A stretch of 64,000 nucleotides of DNA, taken from assembly GCA_029721515.1 (NCBI GenBank), contig CM056561.1, positions 1,776,001-1,840,000 of the forward strand. The letters run 5' to 3'. This document shows, one piece after another, positions 40,405 through 52,400 of the stretch (position 1 is its first letter; every line of letters starts with the position of its first letter). Under the pieces are notes generated by a model. That model was not told where the DNA came from. It did no database searches and saw nothing but the letters and a program-made list of their open reading frames with translations. This DNA is from Synanceia verrucosa. Taxonomy: Eukaryota; Chordata; Actinopteri; Perciformes; Synanceiidae. The position numbers were made by a program, and so were the translations under genes.

Positions 40405-43400
40405 TGGACTCTGTGTAGGAATGGCCATACCGTTTAATGTTTATTTTATATTTATTTTATTTTCATATATACTTTTTATTTTAGTTCAGTGTTTAGCCTT
40501 CACACTTTTTTGCAGCGGTTGTGATTATAGATATCTAAAACTGAAATAAATATGTACATTTTAAAGGATGTAGTTTTTTTTTTAGTAGCTAAAAATATTT
40601 TTCACCACTTATTTTAGTTTTGCTAGACTATCCTAACCTGTTCTCATGCAAAGTCGTAAAATATTGACTTTCTTTTGAATTTGTTTCTGTATTTGGTCTC
40701 CACCATCTCCTGAGGGTCTAAATGCTCCACTGTGTTCACCAGCTAGCTGCTAACTTTGTCTTTCTGCTGTTTGCTGTTGAACATTAGGTGTATAGCAGGT
40801 TTTTAGAGGTTGAAATTGGCGCTGAGCATGAACCAAAACATCTAGTTTGAAGCTGAAAAGCTGAACGTCGCTGCAGAGTTAGGTGGTGATTCTCTGTGAA
40901 CTTCCCTCTTCCACAGTTCACCTTATCATTTTAGCTGCTTCAAAGCCCTTTTTTCTTTTGCTTAATTACACCCTGAAGTTGTTAAATTAGTTTGAGCCGT
41001 GAAAGCAGGATTAATTCTGTGGTATTTTGTCCGACATGTTGACCTTTTTCTCTGTTATTCTTGTTATCCTGCCTCCCAGCTTAAACCCCCCCTCGTTGTC
41101 GCGTTGAGATCGGGCAGGTAGTGACGGTGTGAACACCCAGCGTGGACACCTTTCGCCCACATGCACCACCTGCGAACTGAATTAATGTCTCAGCATCCAG
41201 CGACAGCATGTGACAGGCTGGGAAATGTAAAGCCTCGGTGCTTTTCTCTCAGCAGAGTGTGAAATTTGTCAGTTGGAGGAGGCTCACTCCAGGGGAAAGA
41301 GCCACAGGGACTTTTTAGACTTTTCGTTTCCGCCCTCTAAACTGCACCAAAAAGTGACAGCAGCCCTGTAATGAATGCATCCATTAATTGTGACTCGTCC
41401 CACCTTCGCTAGGTGACTTTTTTTGGGGGAAATGAAAAGACAGTTGGTGACAGAGCTGCACAGAGGCAGGGAGGCGCTCCACCTCCATCTGTCTTTTGAT
41501 GTTTTCCAGCTAATGAGGACGATGGCTTCCTCCTCTTGGGATGAAGTCCCTGAAGCCGATCAAACCTGGCTCCAGGCTGCTGTGACCCCCTTCTGGTCCA
41601 CTTTCCATCCCGGGGCAGATCTGCTGTACGAGCTGGTCCCAGTTCAGCCACTCAGATGTTGAATCATGGAGCTATTCCTGACGTCAATCTATTGTTTCAG
41701 GGTGTCCAGAGGGAATGGAGATGTCACACTTCATCCGTCAGCTCATCGCTGCATGTATGTGTACTGTTACCTCCGACATGTCACCCCATGTCCATTATTA
41801 CTTACGGGCATCATCTCACCACAGAACATGCTGCATTTTACTTATTTATGTGGCTTTTTTCCCATCCGACTACTGAACAGCATCCACAGCTTTTCTTAAC
41901 CCTTTGAAAATGGGGATAGTCACTGCCTTGATCCTGTTTCAATCTAAAGTAAGAACCATAACAGCTGGAGTTTTCATTCTTTTTGCAGGTGTTTTGTTTT
42001 TGTGTCACTGTACTGAATGCTCGCGGTGACGTCATTTCATGGTGCCACGATTAAAAACTTGGTGAGAACACAAAGTGGCGCATTGATCACCATTTGCAAG
42101 ACTGTTTAAATCAGTCTAAAATAAAAACCAGAACAGCTGGAGCGTTTATTCTGTTCGTCTTGGACGTCATCACGTTGTACGCTCGTGATGATGTCATTAC
42201 GTTGCGTTGTGAGCAACAGAGTGAGACGTAGATGTTGCAGATTGAGAAACTTTATTTATCCTGCAAGCAACCAGCAGTATATCTTAAACACACAGAAATG
42301 ACAGCAGAACGCAGAAATCTAAAGATATAAATACATGAACATAATATATACATAACATCATAAGACATTGTGAGAGTCACAAAAAAATAAAATACATTTA
42401 TGTTAATTTTGATTAATTCAGTTTCAGTTTATTATTGTTTTTCTCTTAAAGGATTCAGTTTTAGTTTACCATAATAACCTGTTACGCAGCACTGTAGTCC
42501 AGTAGTGACTCTCTTTAACTCTGTGTTTGGTCTCCACCATCTCCTGAAGGAAATATCTGCCTCTTTAGTGTCTAGATTCTCAACTACATTCACCAGCTAG
42601 CTGCTAATGTCGTCTTTCTGCTGTTTGGTGGTGTACAGCTGGTTTTTAGAGGTTGAAAATGGCGCTAAGAGAGCATTGAGTGTGAACCAAAACATCTATA
42701 GTTTTAGACTGGAAAGCTGAAAGCTGATCTCTGTGAGCTTCCTCTTCCACATTTATTATGTTACGTTTATGTTTTTTCTTTATTATTCATTATATACTGT
42801 TAAGTTGTGAAATTGACTGAAAATATATAAAAAATATACTAAAACCATGCAACCAGGTGGAAAATTTCATATATGTATGAGGAAGTGGGGCTGTAGTGAC
42901 TGATTTTAAACCATGTTTGAATTTATTTAAAATAATAATTAAAAAAAAAAACATATTTGGAATTCAAGACATCCAGTCGTCCATTGGGCCAGATCGAACC
43001 CTTTAGTGGGCTGATAAATGTGACACCGCTGTATTAAAGGTAGGCCCGTTTTGTGAAGCGCTGTGGGGAAGAGCGGTCCTGGATTTGAATTAACCTATTT
43101 TGTCTGCTTCAGGTGGCATGGAAAAAAAGTCATTAAAAGTAACTTTAAGGACGATACGCAGTGTAATTTAGCAGGGCGAAGATGCTATCGATTTAAGTCG
43201 CCGTAAATTATGAGAAAAGTCAGGACGGTGGTGCAAAGTGAAACATGCAATTTGGAGATCCTTCTGGGGCCATTAGAGGGTTCAAGTCAGGCGTCAGGTG
43301 AAGTGACAGCCTTTGGCTTTCCAAAATGAATTCTCCTCCGTCCTGCTGGAAGGTGATTACAGCTCCTTATTATACAACGCATATTATTAGACACGCACCG

Positions 43401-46400
43401 AGGAGGCAGCAGCCACACAGTCAAATATTCAAATGATCATACATATACATAGCAGACCCACTGTCAGCCAGCGGTAAAAGATTAACCAGCTGATACCATT
43501 CACCGATAACCTTTAGGCCTGCTCTCTGCAGCCAGACACCAATCACCTGAGAATAAACTCACCTGAAATGACCCGACGTTATTAAACTCATCCAGCTATA
43601 AAGCAAAGAGTCTGTCCATGTGGTGCAAAGAGATAAAATAAGATAAACCTTTATTTGTTTCAGGAACGAGGAAAAGTGGACAGAGCAACTTTACAATAAG
43701 AGGCTACATAAAAATAAGAAGCAGAAGGAAAAAATAAGTAAATGTGCAAATAAATGAACTAAATGGATAAGAGAAGTATTGCACAAATCCAGTTTTTTAG
43801 GTCTTGGACTTATCAAAATCAAACACCTTAATACACCTTAATACACCTTAATACTGACACAGTATAAATAACCTTTCTAGTATTAGGAAATATTTTATCC
43901 ATTTCGACATTCAGACACCTTTTAGCATTTAGAACATTTAGTCTATTTGTAGTTTTTGTTATTATATGTACAGATTTTAGGGATGTGAAGTATTTGGAAA
44001 TCACTCCAAGAAATGACATCACAGTACAACTGTACGCTCGCGATGATGTCACTACGTTGACTTACGATTCAAAAAGCACGGCGGCGGATCTTTTTTTCAA
44101 TATCCTGTTAAATTCAAACTAAAATAAAATCCATAATCTTAATATTTTAGCTGAAGTTTTACATATTTTAGGTACTCTGTGACGTCACAATAAGCTAAAT
44201 TGCGATGATGTCAAATGATTCAAAAAGCGTGTTTTTTTTGCAATAAGATAATGTTTAAATTAATCTAAAATAAAATGTTACCTGGAGACCCTGCAGAGGT
44301 TTATTGTAACTTCTGCTCATCATGTTCATGTTATCATCTATCTTATAGTATCTGTTTTAATGTGTCACATTTGTTTGCACTGCACATGTTCATACGACTG
44401 TACACCAAACCTACATGTTGCACTGGACGCTTGAGGATTTAATCCCCGTTAACCCGCTGTCTGCTGCTTTAAGTGAGGCCCGTCTGGCCCCAGGGTTGTT
44501 TATCCCTCCATGTTTCCTCGGCTGAGCGTGACGAGAGTTTCAGGGCAGCGACAGCCGAGTGCGGCGTCCTCCGCTCAGGAGGCGGCGGCCATGATGGAGG
44601 CATGCAGAAGAGGCTGGCACTAGGGATGGAGAGGAAGAGGAGGAGGTGATGATGCTGAGATTAAGCAGTGAAAGTATTTCTTTCTTTTTTCTCTCTCTTT
44701 TATTTAATCTAATTAATTCATTAAAAATGTTCTCTTTAACTGCATCACATAACAGACTGATGGTGAATGGCCTCCATTAAAAAAAAAAACTATCCGTAAG
44801 AGCCTGAATGTGAGCTGACAATACTAAGACATTTATGTGGCTTCATCTGAATTCACACGACCTTCTCCATTATTCACCAGGAGGCTCTGGGGCTGCAGGG
44901 ATGAGGAAGTCTTTTTTTCAGGAGTTATCTGAAGATGCTTTTGAGCAAAAAATCCTCCCTCTTCATTTTCAGTTTAGTGATATTTCCTCCTCAGTGTGTC
45001 CATCCTCCACAGAAACCAGGCGGCGCTTTAAACCAACTATTATTTGTCGTCGGAGACGAATGTCCACTCTGCTGCCTCCTCTTGATCAGCCTCTCTTTAA
45101 TTCTCAGCTGATTTGGATCTCTGCGTGCCACATCCGTCTATATGACGTGAAACCAATTCAGCTTTCTTAGATTATTTTCATCACTTATTAATCAGCCTGG
45201 ATTTATTCATCAATCATTTGGGCGATAAAAAGCCAACAACGAGTGAGAATTACTCATTAAAGTTTCTCAGAGCCTAAAAGTGACGTCTTTAAACCGTCAC
45301 AGAGGAACTAAAAGACTGGATATTATCATTATTAGAGCTGCAACTGACCATTAGTTTCATTGTCAATTCTTTTCTTGATGAATCAATTAATCGTTTTGGC
45401 TATAAAAGACCAAACTAGTGAGAAATACTCCTTAAAGTTTCCCAGAGCCAAAGGTGTCTAAAACTTTTGAATTTACAATCACATAAAACGGAAAATATTC
45501 ACACTTGAGAGGCTGAATCTGTCGGACTTTTACCTTTAATGGATTTTTTTTAACAATAATAGTAATAATGAAAACGATAACAGTACATTTTAGGAACTCA
45601 AAGACTCTTTACATTAAGGCACATATTAAAACAGACACAATAAAAACACAAACAATGTAAACAATCACATATTAAAAGAAGTTTTAAAGAAGTGAATTTC
45701 TGTCTGAATACTTCTTATTATTAGGGCTGCAACTAACCAATATTTTCTTTGTTCATCATTAGTTGTTTCGGCTAAAAAATTCCCCTAAAAAATGTTTTTT
45801 CCACAACTCAGAGACAGAACAAATAAACAGGATTTTGAGGCAGCCAGACAGAGATATTAAATTAAACATAGTGTATATTAAGAGTAGGGATTATCCATAT
45901 TGGCTTTTTTGCCGATATCTGATATTCTGATATTGCCAAACTCTTAATTTCAGATTCTGATATCAACCGATACTGATATGTGCAGCTTTTTGTGCTTTTT
46001 GTGCAGCTAGCCACGAGCTAGCCTGTTAGCCACGAGCTAGCCTGTTAGCCACGAGCTAGCGGTCTACTTGTTGTTCTTGTTGTAGTGCGTCATCAGGCCC
46101 ACTGGTAGATGTAGCATGCTGAAGCCTACAGCAGTTTAATATCATTATAAAACCCAATACCGATATTTCCTGATATTAAATTTTTATGTTAATATCGACC
46201 GATAATATCAGAGGGCCGATATTATCAGACATCCCTAATTAAGATATTAAATATTCACATTTCAGAAGCTGCAATCAGAGAACAGTTTTCCTGTTAAAAA
46301 TGACTTATTTAATAATCAGAGCAGTTTGTGAGTCTTTTAATAGTCGACAACTGATCGATTGATCATCGCACTCAGGCTATAAACAACCTCCTACCTGCAG

Positions 46401-49400
46401 GATGCTCATATTACTCCACCTGCCTGATTTAAGCCTAAATGTGGTGACGTCATGCTGTAACAGCGCTGAGGTCAGTTCAGTCCTCGTGTTCGGATGGAGG
46501 CCGTCCTCTGAGGCGTGCATAACTCAAGTGAATACACACTTCCATTTTTATTCATGTGATATTCTCCTCACCCGGCGTTACGTCGTCGCTGAAGGTGATA
46601 GGTACTGAGAGGGGAGGAGGAGGAGGACCACTGTCTCTACTGGCCTGTGAAATATTCAGCAAATGAAGCGAGGGCGGGTGGGGAAGATGGAGAGGCGTCC
46701 ACAGGGGGAAGAACATCACAGTCCAGGAGACTCCAGGGAGGAAAGAGCCATGCAGGAAATGAGGGGATGGATCCTACTGTGAGGAAGGCTAAAAAAATCC
46801 CCTCACAACAGCGGAGGAGGATTTTTATGATGTTTCATCTCTAAAGTGAGACAGAGACTGATGATGCTTCTCAGGAATATTCAATTCTGACATTTAAAGT
46901 GATTTCAGAAGGTTTGGCAACACTTTCCTCCTTGGTTGTTGGTAGTGTCATCACAGACAGCCAAAGGTTGTCAAACATACGGCCTGAGGGCCAGAACCAG
47001 CCCACTGATATGTCTTTACTTCCAGTATTTCTATAAATTACTTAAACAAGAGAGCTGCAGCTAACGATGATCTTCTGTCCTTTATTTTCACCATCATTCG
47101 ATCAGTTTGTCTGGTCTGTGAAATGTCAGAAAATACAAATCAGTTTTGTCCACAAGTCAAAGACTCTCAGTTTGCCGTCACAGAGAGTTCTTTATTGTCC
47201 TTTCAAAATAAAATATACGTCCAGGCTGTGAAGCGAAGGGTTTGACAAGAAAAATGGACCAGTGTCTCCAGTGATATAAAAGGGAATCCATTAGTCTTGG
47301 TGTGTTAATCATATAATATATCAGACTAAAAAATATTCAGGAATTCAGGACAGAAAAGATGAAATATTTGTTGGCAGATTTGAGGAAACTGCTGATTGAT
47401 TTCAGCCATAACTAAGAAATGAATGAGACATCTCAGACTGTTTATCATCTGCTTAATAAATGATCATTTGTTCATTAGTCGTGAACCTTTCCAGAATAAA
47501 CTTGTGCCTCTTTACATCTGGACGCTTTATTATTTATGGCCACAGCTCTGAAAGATGCTGGCCAAATATTCAAAAGAGGTAAACTGGTCTGAGTTAGCAT
47601 GTTAGCATGTTAGCATTTGTGGTTCCCTCATCTCCAAACCAATGGGTTTTTAGTTGATGTTTGAAATAAGGTCTTAAGCTTTAGAGATTTTAGTTAAGTA
47701 AATATCTCACTGGTGGATTTTGAACCTTTTAGAAAGACAGTTGCTAAACGCCGCCTCAGTGTTTATAGTCAAGTGATCGCGGTGTGGGTTCATTTACACT
47801 TTAACACTTTTTATAATTGCATTCATAAATCATAAAAAAAATTTCTCCTATTTGTGGGGATTATCTTGCTGAAAATGTGTCTTAAAAATTGCAATAATCC
47901 ATAATTTCCTGGTTCAGGCCAACAAAAACACATCATCCCTGCAGTGCTATCTGAAGTAATCTGAGAATAATCCAGAACAAATCCACTGTTTACACCTGTT
48001 CAGCTAAAGACAACAGAGCCCAGCTGCTTTAGGAAAAGATGGACGTGTCCTGAATGTTCAGACATTCATGGTCACCAGAGGAAGACTCTAGATTATTTTC
48101 TGATCCTTTCACTTTTCAGTTAACATTGTGATTTTGAGTTCAATAATTAAGTTGATAGTTTGGTTGTTTTGACGTTGTGTAATATGAGATGTCTGCTTTT
48201 TTTAAAGTTGTTTCCTGTGTCAATAAAACATTTATACTAATAATTAGAATTAAAAACAAATGCAGAAACAACAGATGTTTCTGGCTGGTAACACAACCGA
48301 AAGGGAAGCTGATCAGTGCTTCAAAGCCAAAAAAGAGTTTCCACGTCAGAAAATATTCCAAATATATTGTTCACTTAGAACCACATTGATTTCTTTCTAT
48401 CCATCTACTGTAGGTAAAACACTGACTGTAAGTACATCAGACCACCCCACTCATCCAGGATTCACCCTGAGGGGAACATGGATATCTGCACTAAACGCCA
48501 GCGAGCCTCCTCATCCTCTGGGGATCATGAACGCCTTGACTGAATTTACAGTTGAGATATTTCAGACCTTTCTGAAACGTGACAGATGTTCATGCAGCTG
48601 TTGTCTCGGCAGGGCCTTTGGTCTTTTCCTCTCTCTAATTAAGTGAAAGAGGTGAAGCTTTGTAGTTATCCCCAGAGGATCCGCCCAGTGCTTTCGCTTC
48701 CACCTCCTACTGCATTTCACTGTTGGTCTTTTTTATTTTGACAATCAGTGACTCAGGGTCTGATTCCTCGTCCAGGGCATCATTATTACACTCACTAACT
48801 CCACCCTGCCTCTGGCTTTCAATCCCCTTTAGTTTATTTTCGCTCTGGAGAGGCTCTTTGTTCCACCCCAGACTGTTTATTAGCACAGTGAGTCAGCTAT
48901 TCATTCAGGGGCAGTCGCCTCTGATGCTTTTATTCTTCACTTATTTCTACCTTTGAGCCGCAAACGGCGTCGATCTGAACCGATGCAAAGAGAGGAATCT
49001 GTAATCAGTCACAGGTTTTGCTCACTTCCTTCAGTTTTAACGCATCTGAGTAATAATGTGTTCTGTTATTGATCGGATTCACACCACCTCATCGTGTGAT
49101 TTTACCTTTCTGCATTTATTTCACCCTGTTCTTCTCATTTACTGGGTATATTTTGTTATATTTGTATGTTTTTTATTTAAATCTCAGGGAGCACTGTCAC
49201 AATATTATCATATTGTTGTCTGCAGCAGTACAGTGGCGATAAGGATCATAAATCTTGAAACTATGGGATGGATTTCTGTGAAGTGTTGTCATGGTTCCCA
49301 GATTTTTTCCCAGACTTTTCGTGAATCCATTGAATGGATTGTCAGGAACAGATGATGGATCATTGAGATGTTACTCAGTGGTTTGAAGACGGTTTTGAAG

Positions 49401-52400
49401 CCTGAAGTTGGAATTTTGGCCATCTTGGGTTTTTTTTGCAACCAGAGGTGACAGAGAGGGTGGAGCTGAGCGCAACCAAACACTGGATAAGATATTTTTA
49501 GGTGACCTGAAGTGTTCTAATTAACTCTGATGAAGAGGAGGATAAAGGTTTAGGTGAATAAATAAACCACACGTAAGCTCATATTTGATCTTAGAAACAT
49601 ACAGTAGGTAACTTCCAGAGCTGCAACGATTAATCGATCAACTATTCTGGTTTGAGCAAATTTTCAGTTCAAGTTTCTAAAATATGAATGTTTCCTATTT
49701 TCTTTCCTTCGTCTATGACAGTAAACTGAATATCTTTGAGACATTTGTAAACCTTGTCTCAGCATTTCATAGACAAAACAACTAATTGATTATTTGAGAA
49801 TTTAATCAATGGATTAATCAATAAGGGAAGTAATTTGTTAGTTGCAGCCCCAGTAAGGGAGGATTAGAACTTTATTTATATATTGACTGTAACTTTATTT
49901 TTTGCCATCACTACATTGAAATTTGGATTTGTCCAAAACTTAAAGGTCTTTGATAATAGATTGACGTTTCAGCTTGTTTGTGGTTTGAACTGAACTTCAA
50001 ATATCTTCCACCGACATTTTTAAACTGATTAATTCACAATAAAAAGTATTTTTAGAAGGTGTGACTCATTTATTTTGAAAATTATTCCTCTGAAAAAAAT
50101 ATTATTATTATTATTATTATTATTAAGGCCTAGCTATACTTTGCTTTGAGTCATCAGTACTCAAACCTAGCATGCTAGCATGCTAAGCTAACATGGTGTC
50201 GTGGTAAACATCCTTATGTTATTATGTGTTGGTTTTGCTGGTGTTGATCTTTTCTAAGCAGCCTCACAGAGCTGCAGGCATGGCCGTTCACTGTCATTAA
50301 TATTAATCCTCTTATTTGTTTCCATAAAGTTCATCCATGTGTGAAGACACCAGTTCAGTTTTTCCAGGTCAACTGAAAAGTCCTAAATTGCACAATAAGA
50401 CGTAACAAACTCGCAAATGGCTCGCTGTTGCCTTCAAACATCATTTTCCCCACTGAGCTGTGTAATAACTTTTTTAAGTGTCGCCACTTAACGGAGGCTG
50501 CTTTAAATCTTAGAAATAAAAGAGCAGAGCACTAATGGCTTGAACCCACCCTGCTCAGGCATCTTGCAGCAGCTCGGCGCTAAATGGACGGGAAAGTGCA
50601 CAGATTTGTGGTTTTAGGGACTCTTTTAATACCTGGCGAGGCTCTAAAAACAGATATGACCAATTATGTGCATAATGATTAATCACACCTGAGCTCTGCT
50701 GAGTGCTTTTCAATACAGGGGAAATTGTGTGTGAGGGACAACTTTATTGATCGCAGGGCTCCGCTGATTACAGCCTGTCTAAACTGCAGCCAGAGAGTAT
50801 ATTAAATTCTGTGTAAAATGATTGATTTTCTTTTAAAGTGTGTTCAAAGTGCACACATATATCCTCCTCTTCATCACAAATCTTCCCTCATGCTCATAAA
50901 GCTGCAGGAAATCCTTTTTTCATATGTGCCCAATAATTAATTCATCCCTCATAACGAGCAGCACGCAGAGCAGACTTTATACATGTTTGATGTTTTCATT
51001 CTTGCCGCCATCAGGCATCGATCGAGGCGCCGCCGAGCATCATGCTCCCGTCACACACATGGACTTTACATTTGTGACGAGTGATTTATTCATGAGGAAC
51101 AGTAAGAGCAGCCGCTGTACCGTTTGACACGTCTCATGCTTTTATTTTGGTGGAGGAGGAAGGCAGCTGTGGTCGCTCTGACAGATGTTCCACAGGCCGG
51201 CAGATCGATGCAGCCACCTGCAGCCGGTCGATAGGAAAGGATGGAAACTGTTTAGCCACGTGATCTGTAATAAACTGGTGAGGGAGGCCTGCTGTTTGTG
51301 GAAATGTCAGACAACTAAATGTGCAGTTTGACTAAAACCTTCTCATACAAAACAAACCTCCTTAACTCATTGACTGCCAGCTCTTTTATAAAACACACAG
51401 TGTCTTGTTCCAGTGTTTTTGCCCATTTTCAGTCATATTTCTAGACCCACAGAATATTTTGTACTATGTCTCTGAAAACACTGAATAGCTCAAATGAAAG
51501 AAGAGACTCTCTATTTCATCATGAAAAAAATGTTTGTTTTTACCTTGTTCCATTCTTGTTTTATCAGAGGTAGAGTAGAGGACACTTTCACCAAAATCAA
51601 CACTTTTTGTCCAGATTCTGTTTGTTTTGCTCTCTAATCTTGATCGTCTCCACTTCCTGTTTTGATCTCTGTGGTGTATACTGTCTCTTTATGCTCTGAC
51701 TACATCTCCCAGAAGCCCCTGCTGCTGAAAAAACACTTGTGGCACTCAAAGAGTTAAACAGCCTGATTAAATGACTCAAGTTGATGTGGTCTCTGTGGTG
51801 TTTTTTTTTTTATTTTTAAGTCTCACGACATTTGACGTCAAATCCCACGTCGTCGCTCCTCTTCTGTTGTGTAGAACTTTCATCTGGTTTTCTCTGAACT
51901 GATCGTGTCTGAAGCTGCCGATCGTTCTCGTCAGTTTGAGCCACAACAACCATTTTTGACGTAAATCGTAATTGTTGGATGAGCCGGCAGATACATGCAG
52001 CAACCTTCCTGCAGCAGGAAGACAGACAAGGATGAGAAAAGAAAAGAAAGGATAGTTAGTGTTAGTTGCTTAGAAATATTTTAACACCTGTGAAAATGAA
52101 TCGCCATGAAATTTGCAGCCACTTTTCCTCAGACTTCAGCATCAGGTCAGCATTTAGATCTGTCTCTGACAGTGTTTCTGGAAGCTTTTCAGAATAAAAC
52201 ATCCCCAGAAACCACAGACCTCCTTCAACAGTAGATTCACTGCTTGTTCGAAAAAGTTTGACAACATTAAAACCTTTTTCCTCTGAAACGTCTCACATTT
52301 TTCTGTTCAGGAATGACAGGAAATCACTGGAATTCGGCATCTCAATCAAAAAATAATAATGCGTTTTTTGCTATTTTTCATGCTTTCTTGTATATAAGTA

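Noticed and set aside
41409..41662. Overlapping 80-codon frames on both strands
   Set aside because: Mutual antisense in a G+C-richer stretch; neither shows a family or gene structure.
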